A stretch of 64,000 nt of DNA from NCBI RefSeq assembly GCF_035582795.1, contig NC_134367.1, positions 560,501-624,500 on the forward strand, written 5' to 3'. This DNA is from Mycteria americana (Eukaryota; Chordata; Aves; Ciconiiformes; Ciconiidae). Under the pieces are notes generated by a model. The model was not told the DNA's origin. It did no database searches and worked only from the letters and a program-made list of their open reading frames with translations. Of the stretch, positions 46,301 through 57,312 are shown one piece after another. Position numbers and translations under genes: made by a program. Each line of letters starts with the position of its first letter. The first letter of the stretch is position 1.

Positions 46301-46517
46301 AAATCAATGGAAAGCCTGCTGAGAAGGTATTTGGGGTTCTCAATGATGTTAGCTATAAAAATTATTTTTCATTGTATCATTGAAAAAATGAACACGTAAT
46401 CTCGCATTATGCTTTAAATAGTTTGTATAAAAAATAACTCTAACGACAAATCTCCAACTCGTGGCTTCAAGCTCTCCTTTTTCTGCTGCCTGCACGTGCC
46501 GCTAAGTTAACTCTTAC
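43381..46517 (-). other. DTNB: DTNB intron
   Basis: This is the intron between the exons ending ELHS and starting AEEED. Its 3' end is the A/T-rich tract 43385-43414 (T-rich on the minus strand) that serves as polypyrimidine tract. No further feature is recognised. Confidence 0.75.
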
Positions 46518-46607
46518 CTGAATGAAGTTCCTTCACCAGCGATGACATGGTGTTGGTGATGGAATCGGCTGCTACCAGCAGGTCGTTGCGGAGGTTCCTC
46601 CTCGTAC
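46518..46607 (-). CDS. DTNB: DTNB exon: [20 protein letters not shown] segment
   Basis: The acceptor (CTGCTCTGCTCCCAG) ends at 46608 and the donor (TTCAG|GTAAGAG) follows 46518. The exon is 90 nt, both ends in phase 1, and encodes [18 protein letters not shown] followed by [11 protein letters not shown]. It is essentially identical to the mammalian beta-dystrobrevin tail. The split glycine codon at its start joins correctly to the exon ending EAFTQ. The predicted amphipathic helix is among the best conserved parts of dystrobrevin C-termini. Confidence 0.96.
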
Positions 46608-49600
46608 CTGGGAGCAGAGCAGACACACAGACAGCAGGAATCGCACGTGCCGCACTGCCGCTGCCCGACCTCCTCGCGCCGCGATGCTCGGCCGTGCGTC
46701 CCCGCCACAGCCCCCGCCCGGGGACAGAGCTCGGAGGCCCCGGCGTGCGGCAGGGCCCCCCCAAACGGCTCGGCTTAGCGCGAGTGGCGACTTGCTCCGG
46801 AGCAGCCCCGTTCTGCTTGGCTGCCTGATCGCCTGTTTGGCTAATTAGCTATCACCCCGCTCTTCTCCTTGACAAGGACAGCGCTCGTACGGCAGCTCAA
46901 GGGCAGACGCTTCTCTCCCCATGACAGGAGTGCCTGGGTGCTGGCCGTGGTGCAGCTGATCCATGCTCTTTGCTTGTGCGGAGTCGTTATCGCTGCCGGC
47001 TTCTCTGTTGCAATCAATATCGCTGAGGTTTGGGGGGAATAAAAGACAACCGAATTCTCGCCCTCTGCAGAGCTCTCCTCCTGCGTCACTGGAGGAAGCA
47101 ATCCCCTTCCTCCGTGTGCCGCACAGCCAGGGAGCATGGCACTTTGCCGTCACCCACGGTGACGCTGCCTAGTCCCAGTCCGGACACTCGTCTTGTGCGA
47201 TCCTCCGCTTGTGCGATCCTCTGCTCGAGGGACCCGCTCGCCCCATCGGCAACTTGAACATCTGCCACGGCTTCGCAAGAACAACCGGGACCAGCGAGGG
47301 GCCACAATCTGCAAAGGAACCCTCGCGCTCGTAAAAGAGATGAGCGAGGGCAGCAGGAGCTGCCGCGTGTCGGGGATGATGCTTATTGCCTCTTGCCGAT
47401 GCTGGGAAGACAACAATCTTATTCACCATCTATTCTGGTTCCCCGTGCCGGTCCCTCCGGCAGAGCCAGCCATATTCTTGTGGCAGACCGTCCTGCCCAC
47501 CGCAGCCCAATTTTCCAGCGCCCGCAGATGCCGCGGACGTGACGCCCTGTCCTCACCGAGGCCCCTTCCTCCGGCACCTTTCTGCGCTGCACTGTTTTGG
47601 TTTTATTTGGAGGCTTTGATGGCGTGGGATCGTGTTTTCTGCCCCGGCAGGTGGTCCGTAGCCGCGGTTTCTCAGGTTGCGGAGCCGATCGCCCCGAGCT
47701 GAGGCTTTGCTGGGAGCAGGTCCCTGTAACGGTTCGTTGGCCCCACCTCGGCCGTCCCTGTGCTTTAACTGCTCACAGAAAATGGCTTTAGGCGGTCTGT
47801 TATCCCATACAGGCACCAGATGTCCGCACCGGCGCAGCCTCCAGGAGCACCACTTTGATGCCGAGCGTCTGACAGTGCTCTAAGATCTCGGCGTTCGGGA
47901 TCCCGTCCTGCCATTTGCTCCAGCGAGGGCATGAAGACAACACATGTGGAATCGCCGGAGCCGTTTGATGTGACATTTTGCATCTGTACGGAACTGCAGT
48001 AACGACAACTGTACACTACACGTTTACTTTTGTTTGAAGTCGGGTGCCTCTCATTCCAGACGTGCTGCTTTAATCTCCCAAATGCTTTCACTCTGTCCTT
48101 GGCTGGGGTGCTGTCAGAGCGCCTGCTCCTACATTTCGCCTGTGGATTTTAGCACTGTTTGAGTGCTGCCAGCGCATGCCACCGAGCTGACGTGCCTTCC
48201 CGCGGCATCTTTCTCCTCCAGGTTAGGTCGCCGACCGACCAGCGTCACTCCCGAGGCAGCAGCAAGGCACGGGCTGTTCCTGTGCGTGCACAAACACTGT
48301 GCAATTCCCGGGAAAAAAATGCCGATTGTGGCCAACAAGTCTGGGACCTGTGACTTGGGGGACTCCTCTGCACCTCTGACTCGACGCAGGTTACTTTGTC
48401 CAGGTCTCGGATGTCCCGAGTCCCGTCACCGCACGTGACTGGCGCACGGCCACTGCCCTGCCCCGTGTTACTTTTGGGAGCCAAAGGTGGTAAAATTTCA
48501 GGCTGTCCCCCCTGTGAAACAGATGAATAACGTTAACGAGCTCGTCTGGACCTCTACGTGCAGAAGCCGCCCAAAGCCCTCCTGGCTGGTGGCATTAAAT
48601 TATTTTATTATGTGAAAACACAGAAATTTTATCCTGTTTCCTGTGTTCTCTATTTGCCTTGAATTTGCCTGATTTTGCCTGATTAATATGAAATAGCACT
48701 AATTGTGCAGCTTGCCTTTCCGGAAGGATCATTCCAGGAAACTTATTACGGAGTCTGTTGGCCATTTGTTTCTCGCAAGAATTTTTCTAGTAGTTGAGAG
48801 GAATAAGCCATCCCTGTGGTTATCACGAGAGGAACTTGCACCTTTCTGTTGGCCGCGGTGGATCATATTTGCATCTGAGAAATCCTGAGGGACTGTTTCT
48901 TCTCTTTCAAGATGATAAACAGCAGCATTAGTTTTCTAATTAGAAGGTGGCCTCTGTATCCGAATATTTCAACCGGAACACCATCAGGGCATTTTATTGT
49001 AATACTGTATTACTGCCTCCTCCCTCTGGCCCAGTGGAAGATCAAGAGATCACCTGCGGAGGAAACTTATCTCATCTTCAGACTATATGATCAAGATCAC
49101 TGAGATTCAATTCTTTAAAGGTTTCCTTCTCCAGACCTTCCTGCACTGACGGGGAAGCTCACAGAGGACTTGTGTCCTGGGAGGAAAGGCAAGAGATCGG
49201 CGTTCCTGCCCGCTCCTAGGTCACGGCGGCAAGAGGTGGAACAGCACCGAGATCTTCACTCCCTTTTCCTCCTCTCTCCCACCGTGACATTTTGTAAGAA
49301 TCTGATGGATATGCAAAAATTAGCAAAAATAATTTAAAAGTTTTTTGTCAGAAACCCCCATAAAATACGTGCACTGCAGGCATCGCCTGTAGATTTTTTG
49401 CTTCTGGGGAGTCATCACCACCACCGACACCAAGCTGTTGGGATGCGGCTGCTGCACAAGTCCTCAGCCCAGCCCCGAACAGTTTCACGCAACACCTGGT
49501 TCATTGCAACATATATTTGAGATGCTGTCAGGTGTTAAAAACCTAGAAAAAACAAGTTTTCACTTTGGGCAATATCAACAGGTCCTGACGAAGACTATCC

Positions 49601-51875
49601 CCTTATGAACCAGTCATTCAGGAAAAAGGCATGAATGGGCCCTTGATTAATTACATCAGCTTCCACCGGAGCCAGGAGTTTGAGGAAGACGGCTCTGAAG
49701 ATTGTAAACCGTGCAGAGAGAGGTTTGCTTTGTCATGGCTTTTGCCTGTATCGCCGAAGAAAAAAGCAGATGGATAGAGAGCAAATTTGGATGCCAAAGC
49801 AAGACTGTAAAATGGAAAAAAAATCAAGTAGGACAGTTCATGTACTACTCTAATCATGTGTGCGTTACTCCTAGCAGCAGAAAGGAGATCATTTCATCTC
49901 TTTGTGCTTTCCTAATTAAAAAAGGAAAGGGGAAAATGACGAAGCAGATAGAGCAGATTTTCCCAGTGACTGGTAGGACTCATCGCGCTGCTGTTCCACT
50001 TTACGCAGCCTGGAAAAAGAAAGGCAATCTGCAAAGGGGGGAAGGAGAGGCAGCTGCCAAAGAAATCAGTAGAGAGCTCTCGGCTGTACCATCAAACTTG
50101 TTGTGGAGATGAAGAGGAGGCGACTGGACCACCCACAGCAACAGATGGAGTGTTGTGCCTCTGGTATTTGGCATCTTGCCTCCCTGGAAATGCCTGCTTC
50201 TGCTGTCGTTTCTGGAAGCGTTTAGAGAGATGAGGAGCTTGTTCCTACCGATGGGATCGGAAAAAGACATATCCTTCTCACAGATGAGCTGTAGATACGC
50301 GGCGTTTTCAGACGGACGTCCTCCATCACCTGACCTGCTCACCAGCTGAACTTCTGGAGAAGTAACAGCCTTTCCCTCTACGGAGCGTGCCGGGGGCTAA
50401 GGGCCTGCAGGCCCTGCCCTAGCGCTCCAGGCATTAAACACCAATTAGAAGTGTTCACTGATACTTCCTGCTCCTCTGCTACCATTTCGTAGCCTCTTTC
50501 CTCACCTTCTTCTGGCAGCAGCTTATTCGGGCAGGGAAGATTGTTCTAGGAAGGTATTTCCAACGATCAGGCGACACATGGAAATTGTTATTTAAAATCT
50601 GCTTGGTTGTGAGAGATATCATCAGTTCTGGGAAGTTTGTTTTCATGTTTTCTTTGCTTTGAAAAGGAGACTGTCCATCTGACAAAGGTGTTCGGCACGA
50701 ATATTCACGATCTTCCCTCCCCAGAATGAGAGGACACCACCTCCGGTTTTGTGGCTCCATATGATGCAACTTCTCTTCTTTTAAAGAAATAAACAACTTG
50801 GCCTCTGCAACAAGTCGAGGGCTCTTGCTTGCTGCAAGGACCAGTACACAAGAGAGGCTGCAGCACCCTGGCACTACGGGCTCCAAGGTGCCCAATACCC
50901 CGTGGGATTTCCCATGGCGTACCAAGAGGTCCATACGAAGAGTTGCTGCCCGTCGGTCGTCTCTGCCCGCAAACAGCTGAAGCCCTTGCCAGGGCATTAG
51001 GGAGAGGTGGATTTTCTGTCCTTCTTTCTTTTATTGTCAATAAGAGGAATATAAAATACGAGTGGACGTCCATCTCCAGAAACGTGAAGCATGTTCAGAA
51101 ACAACCTCCGTGTCTGCCAGAGGTACCCCAGGAGACCAGGTCCTCCTGCTGTTTTTCTCACAGCTCTACATCCTGGGATGCTTCTGGAGTACTACAGATG
51201 AAGAGTTCTGGACCAAAACGGGCAAAAGAGAAGAAAAGAGCACATAAAACCCGAGTGACACCACTCCTGAGAAATACAGAGTACGGGCACCCGTTCCTAC
51301 TGGGAATGGCTTCCTTCACCACGTGCAGAGTTGAAGTAGGTAGGACTGAAGAATAACCAATCTCTCCCTGCTCTGCAGTGAGATGGTCCCTGAAGGTAAA
51401 AAAAAATTGGCCAAGTTTCTTGACATCAGACTGACAGTCATGTCTTTGCTTGCCGCCTTCCAACATCGCCAGATAGTCAAGCCTCTTCAGCCTTTGAGGA
51501 AGAGGCAGTGGTCTGCGTTGAGCTGAACAAGTTTCCATTTCATCTGGTTGTCTTCAAATTTTGGAGCCCCTCTTGAGCTGACAATGGCTTTGACATGGGA
51601 AAGTTTGACTTTTTTGAAACGCGTGACTGTAAAACTTTTTTATTTTTAAAAAAAGCAACAGCAGCTAAGTATAAACTCACACTACCTACAGAAGTTTGGG
51701 AATAAAAATATGTATGTCAACTGCTGCCCTGATTTTCTACAAAGCACGATAAGCTGTATTATTCATAAATGGACAGCTTACCCATTTGATCCAACCGTAC
51801 CAATTTTACTGAAGAACTGGAGGACAAGGTGGACAGAGAGGAATACAGCTGAAACTACCTGATAATCCAGAGTCC
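46608..51875 (-). other. DTNB: DTNB intron, left part
   Basis: This is intronic sequence between the exons at 53636 and 46607. A GC-richer patch around 46600-47900 surrounds the exon. No repeat family or further exon was recognised. Confidence 0.7.
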
Positions 51876-52421
51876 TGGTTTCAGCTGGGACAGAGTTCAT
51901 TCTCTTCCTAGCAGCTGGTACAGTGCTGTGTTTTGGATTTAGGATGAGAATAATGCCGATCCCACACTGCTGGTTTAGCTGTTGCTGAGCAGTGCTTACA
52001 CTAAGTCAAGGACTTCTCAGCTCCCCATGCTCTGCTGGGGGCACAAGAAGCTGGGAGCAGGCACAGCCAAACTGGCCCAAGGGCTATTCCATACCATAGG
52101 GCGTCATGCCCAGTATAGAAACTGGTGGGAGTTGGCTGGGGGCAGCGATCGCTGCTTGGGGCCAGGCCGGGCATCGGTCAGCGGGTGGTGAGCGGTTGTA
52201 TCACTTGTTTTCCCCTGGGTTTTGTTCCTCTCTTACTCTCTTGTTGTTTTCCTTTTCATTACAATTTATTTACTTATTTCCCCCCCCCAATTATTAAACT
52301 GTTCTTGTCTCAACCCACGAGTTTTCTTACTTTTGCTCTTCCGATTCTCTCCCCATCGCACCGGGGGGGTAAGTGAGCGGCTGGGTGGGGCTTAATGGCT
52401 GACTGGGGCTAAACCACAACA
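51876..52421 (+). mobile_element. Solo LTR of an avian endogenous retrovirus (ERVL-like family)
   Basis: This 546-bp element runs from TGGTTTCAGCTGGGACAGAG to GGGCTAAACCACAACA, with TG...CA-type ends. It has the internal hallmarks of a family abundant in bird genomes: TGGTACAGTGCTGTGTTTTGG, CATACCATAGGGCGTCATGC, a TATA-like AGTATAGAAA (52112-52120), ATTAAA at 52293-52298 and CAACCCACGAGTTTTCTTAC. No primer-binding site, polypurine tract or gag/pol frame flanks it, so it is a solo LTR. The trinucleotide TCC borders both sides, too short to prove a target duplication. It lies antisense in a DTNB intron. The exact family name is from memory and uncertain. Confidence 0.88.
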
Positions 52422-52607
52422 TCCAGCACTTCTTCTGTCTACTTATGGAGCAGTTGGCAGCAATGAGCTTAGGCCAGAAAGTGATATTTTTTCCAAACAC
52501 AGAGGGGAGTAACATGTAGAAAAGGTGCAAAAGAAGGAGCTCCGACCGTTGGAGCAAGAAAAAGTTCATTGTCCTGTGTGTCCTTCTGTTTCTTCGTTAT
52601 GGTCTTC

Positions 52608-52834
52608 CCCTCTTCCCTTCCCTTCCCTTCCCTTCCCTTCCCTTCCCTTCCCTTCCCTTCCCTTCCCTTCCCTTCCCTTCCCTTCCCTTCCCTTCCCTCT
52701 CCTCTCCTCTCCTCTCCTCTCCTCTCCTCTCCTCTCCTCTCCTCTCCTCTCCTCTCCTCTCCTCTCCTCTCCTCTCCTCTCCTCTCCTCTCCTCTCCTCT
52801 CCTCTCCTCTCCTCTCCTCTCCTCTCCTCTCCTC
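52608..52834. repeat. Compound pentanucleotide microsatellite (CCCTT)n(CTCCT)n
   Basis: About 17 perfect CCCTT units run directly into about 27 perfect CTCCT units. On the DTNB sense strand this reads (AGGAG)n(AAGGG)n, an uninterrupted purine tract of about 225 nt. It lies about 0.8 kb into the intron downstream of the exon at 53636. The Glu/Arg/Gly frames across it are artefacts. Confidence 0.97.
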
Positions 52835-53333
52835 CATTTCTCATGTTTAGCACTTTTTTCTTCTCCCCCCCGCAGGGCTGCTGCACGTCTCCAGCGGAGC
52901 AAGCAAGCCATTCCGCAGATGTGCGTGCCAGCCAACCGCTCCGTTAGGAACAGCCTTCACCGAGTTGTGCTGCAAAATTTCATCTTCCTTTCTGCCTCAT
53001 CACCAGCAGAGAGGTGAGTAGCTGTTAGCTAAATACTCTGGGTAAGAGGGCTGCTTGTTTTCCTGCTTTTGGTCATTAAACTGCTTTTTTCCTCTTGCAA
53101 ATCATAGCACAGTTCAACCACCAGCTTTGTAAATACGACCAGTTTTTAAATTACTTGCTGGCATAACTTTCTGGGATGGAAGATCCCTTCCCTGGCGGGA
53201 AGATCATCATCACGGAAATAATTTCATTAAGTTATAAAGATTAAAAATGTGCCACCCAATCTCTTTGGCCTAAAGCACAGGAAAGGGGTTCGTAATTATT
53301 GTCTCAATATTGGTGAGTTATACTTCCGTTGTA

Positions 53334-53582
53334 CATAGAATCATCGACTCACAGAACGGTTTGGGTGGGAAGGGACCGTTAAAGGCCATCCAGTCCAGCC
53401 CCCTGCCACGAGCAGGGACATCTTCAACCAGAGCAGGTTGCTCAGAGCCCCGGCCAACCTGACCTGGAATGTTTCCAGGGACGGGGCATCGACCACCTCT
53501 CGGGGCAACCTGGGCCAGTGTCTCACCACCCGCAGCGTAAAGCATTCTTCCTTAGATCTAGTCTGGATCTCCCCTCTTTTAC
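53334..53582 (-). mobile_element. CR1 LINE 3' end fragment
   Basis: The left end reads CATAGAATCATCGACTCACAG, the reverse complement of the CR1 terminal ATTCTATG repeat. It is followed by TTGGGTGGGAAGGGACC and the usual CR1 3' untranslated landmarks (CCCCCTGCC, GAGCAGGTTGCTCAGAG, CTCGGGGCAACCTGGGCCAG). The copy is 5'-truncated at about 53582, only about 54 bp from the donor of the DTNB exon at 53636. Confidence 0.93.
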
Positions 53583-53635
53583 ATGACGATGGCAGGATTA
53601 ATGCCAGATGTGGTTCTGCTTTGTGCGATATTCAC

Positions 53636-53795
53636 CTTGTGTAAAAGCTTCCTGCACGTCTCCCCCGACACCTGCAAGCGAGTCCTGCGGGCCGTGAGTT
53701 GGGGTAGAGCCGGCGGAGGTGGATCTGACGGGCATGGGCATGGGGCGGCTGGCTCCGTGGGTGGGCGAGGAGTGTGCCGAGCCTGCTGCTTGCGC
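53636..53795 (-). CDS. DTNB: DTNB exon: Ser/Thr/Pro-rich linker after the coiled coil
   Basis: The acceptor (CGTGTCTCCCGTGCAG) ends at 53796 and the donor (ACAAG|GTGAAT) follows 53636. The 160-nt exon starts in phase 0 and ends one base into a codon. Its peptide contains [19 protein letters not shown], then [13 protein letters not shown] and [13 protein letters not shown]. It matches the beta-dystrobrevin tail ([24 protein letters not shown] in mammals), with only scattered changes. The low-complexity Ser/Thr/Pro content suggests a flexible, possibly phosphorylated linker. No coiled-coil residues (MSALQES, LMKLL-type) were found in the next 10 kb upstream. A CR1 copy ends about 54 bp past the donor. 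Confidence 0.95.
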
Positions 53796-54279
53796 CTGCA
53801 CGGGAGACACGAGACACAGTTTCCAAATTTTTAACTTTTTTTTGGGTCAACGTCTAAAAATAATTCTGTTAAAAAAATGCATAAGGAAAGACGCTTCACC
53901 AAAACACTCTCAATTTGAGTAATGTGACGCATGATCGGTGGGTATTGTGGGAGGACCCGCAGTGGTGGCACTCCGGGCGCGGCGCATCACGCGTCGGGCT
54001 GCAGCACCCGGGGTCGGACTGCGCGCGGTACTCACAGCCGTGCTGCCGCCAGCGCGGGGTCTGACCCACGGGCTCCGCCCCGTACGCTGACCCTGTCACC
54101 GGTCCAACGCCAAGTTGGAAAAAGCCCCAGGAAGGCACGGAGTGACCCTCCCGGCCGTGCGCTCGGAGGGACCCGTCAACCGCTTTGCATCTGCCCAGCC
54201 TTCCCGCAGGCTGCGGTGAGGAGACCCCCAGAACTCCGCAGCGCCGCCGAGGCTCTGCTGAAGGTCTGTCCCCTTTTTA

Positions 54280-54362
54280 AATTTATTTTTATATATTTCA
54301 TATATTTTTATATATCTTATATATTTTTATTTATTTTCTATATTTTTCTTTATTACTAAACC
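54280..54362. repeat. A/T-rich low-complexity tract (TATATTTTT)
   Basis: This is roughly 80 bp of nearly pure A and T, with repeated ATATATTTTTATATAT-like phrases. It has no family assignment. Confidence 0.8.
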
Positions 54363-57213
54363 AGTGATTTTAAATTTTTTTTTTAATTCTACATTTTCTT
54401 CCAGCCAAACCCGCCCCGTCTCTGTTGTGCCGCTCTGAGAGCCCTGCGAGCAGCTTTGCACCACGGGTGCCGGTGCCTTCCTAGAGAAAACTTCTGGAGC
54501 TCCCCTACAGCTCTCCAGGGATGGCGAGTGATGGTACCAAGGGCCTTGCAGGCACTGCCTGTCTACTCAAAGTCTGCTGAATTTCCCAGCAAATCACAAA
54601 CAAATAATAGAGAATAATTTTTCCCTGCGGTTTGAAGGCGCAGAGAAAACTGTTGTAATATTCACTTGGGCAAAACTCTCGCTGGCTTCAAAGACGATGC
54701 TGCCCCAGCAAAACCGCTGGAGCACAACCTGAGGTCGACGGGCAGGGAAAGGAGAGGGACTGACGAGTGTACGAGGAGGAGGTGCACACAGGCGGCTACT
54801 GGCATGCGCTTACTGGCTCCGTGTTTTCCAAACAATAATCTCACTTAAGCACTCGGGTGTGGTGCCAGCAGGAGAGCGAACAAGGAGACGTCCAGCAAGA
54901 GATGCACCTCGCTGGGTATTTAAGGACATTTGCAGAGCGCGGTTCCCCATCTCCCGCCTCCGGGCGCTCATGGCAGAGGGTCTGCGCAGCCCGGCCAGGC
55001 CCCTCGCCCCCGGGAGCCGCTCGCCGCCCCGGCATCCATCCTCAGCACCCGGGAGGCAAAGACGTCAACCCTCCCCGGAGCATCAGCCGTTATTTATGAG
55101 TGCTTTGAATGTGCACAGTTCCACTTTACTGTTAATAATCTGGTTATTCTCTGCAGCCACTCGTGTCTGTCAACAACCTCTGAACCTTCTTGCGCAACTG
55201 CAAAGTTACGAGTGATCAGTTTTGTCTGGCTTTGCCAGCAAGGGTTTATGATCTGTGACTGTATTTATATTTAAGCACGGTCCCTACGCTGCCGTTGATT
55301 AAAGGAAAGCCACCCATAAATAGTTACGCACCAAGGGCACTAAAACCGTACAGCCCCTCTGAGCAAATACCTGGTTTGTTTGTGCCGTTTGCTTTCTCGC
55401 CTTTTTTAAGCCTGTTCATCGTTTGCTCCCTTTGACGTGCATCAGTTACCGGGGCAACCCGGCCGGCGCAGCGGCGATGCCGCGCGGTGACACCGCCAGC
55501 GACACGGCCAGCGCCCTGCGCAGCGGTGGCACCGCCAGCACCCATCGCGGGGCGCAGCATCCATCGCCGGCACATTTTACCTGCGCTCACATCAAGCGCT
55601 GCCCTGCTGCAAGGTCCTGCGTCCCACGGGAGCACCCAGGAATGGGACGCTGGTCGGGACCGCGTGGGGACGGCTGCAGCTCCGGCTAATCCCTGTCTCC
55701 CTGCCAGCCCAAAGTCGATATTCTTATTAACGTGAAAACCTAGTCATATGTAAGATTGTCATTTTGAAACCGTATTAATAACAGGGGGATTTAAAGAAGC
55801 GAGTATAATGTTCTCGTGACACGGGTGTCTGCAGGGCAGAAGGCTGCAGGAGGGAAATGACATCTTTCGAAGGTAAAATCATTAGAAAATGCACATGCCA
55901 CACCAGCAACTTCGCTTCCCTGCACCAAAACGTCTAATGAAACCTTAAAAAAAGACCTGAAAATGCACAGAAACAGGCACGAAGGTCTGAATTTGCATAA
56001 ATTTGTGGCAAAAGATGTATGCCCACTGCTTGACGCTCCCAGTCCGGCACATGGGATGTGGCACGGCGAAAGCGGCAGCGTTCACCCATCCCACGGCTTT
56101 GGTGTGGAGGAACCTGCCCATTCCCTCTCTTCCTCCCAGACCAAGCGTCAGCCCCAGCAGCCGCTCAGATGAGGGAAACCAGCCCATGCATGAGTTAAGA
56201 CCGAAAACCAGGAGGAAACCCAGCGCCAACACCCGCACCGGAGGCAGAGCCCGAGGAGCTGCAGCTCAGCTCTCCCCAGGAGGGAGCGGGGCGGCGGGGG
56301 GGGGATATTTTCCGTTTTGAAGCTTGTTCCCCAGGTTGCGCCTCGCCTTGCGGGCCCTCGGCACGCGTTCCCGTTAACCACCTGAGGCCCACTGATGGTG
56401 AGCGGTTATAAATGAAAAGCCGCCTAGAGATTTTGTTGTTTGGAAAAGCAAGAGTTCAATTAATAAAATAAGATCTCACCGCTGACCTCCTCTCCCCAAA
56501 ACACATTTGCCTAAACCGTGAGGGGACAGATTTTACCCTGCGTGGCAAACTCGACCCATCCCAGCCACCTCCACATCTGGCTGGTCCTGCAGATGTGCTC
56601 GCTCCTGGGACCAGGGGAGACCTTGAGCCGCTGCTGGGCTGGCAGTGAACGCCGGGAGAGCAGCACCCAGACACCCTCCGCGCACACGGAGACGTCAGCC
56701 CCTCTTCTTTTTTTCACTATCATTCATCTTTGAGACACGCTGCCTACATTTACATTCTTAGAGTAAGTGCCCAAGCACTTGATTTGTTTTTTTTTTTTTA
56801 AATTTTTTTTAACCGCTGGGCACGCAGATGGGCCATGCCGATTTGCATACTGCAGTCACCGGAGCAGAGGGGCTGGGAATGTCCCTCATCCGCGCGATGA
56901 CGCTGTTTCTGGAAACTGTAGTGATTTTGAGAAAGCTCGTGAGGTCACACACAGACGACATATGTCGACGGGGAGCAGTTACAGGGCAGAGCTGCGTTTC
57001 CCTGCTGCCCCTGTCCTCATGCATGCTCACACTGCCGCGCGCAGCAGCCCCAAGCGATGCACCCCACAGCACCCAGTAGTTGAAGGAGGATCTGAAAGTT
57101 TTCGGTTCAGTGAAGACTTGAAAATCATCTTCACAGGAAACACTGCCTGCTGGAAACACGGCTGCTGCTCAGGACCGCAGGGCTGCAGTTCCCAGGCTGC
57201 TGGTGCTCCCAGA

Positions 57214-57312
57214 GCTGCACTGGGACCCCGCGGGCTCCAGTTGCTGCACTGGGACACCACGAGCTCCAGTTGCTGCACTGGGACCCCGCGGGCTCCTGCA
57301 GCTGCACGGGTG
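57214..57312. repeat. 29-bp minisatellite (GCTGCACTGGGACCCCGCGG)
   Basis: Three and a half tandem copies start at 57214, 57243, 57272 and 57301. The unit is GCTGCACTGGGAC(C/A)CC followed by RCGRGCTCCAGTT. Confidence 0.9.

Noticed and set aside
51876..52421. Full-length endogenous retrovirus
   Set aside because: No second LTR, primer-binding site or gag/pol/env frame is adjacent. Only a solo LTR is supported.
52469..52947. Glu/Arg/Gly and Ser/Leu/Pro repeat proteins
   Set aside because: They are pure translations of the (CCCTT)n(CTCCT)n microsatellite.
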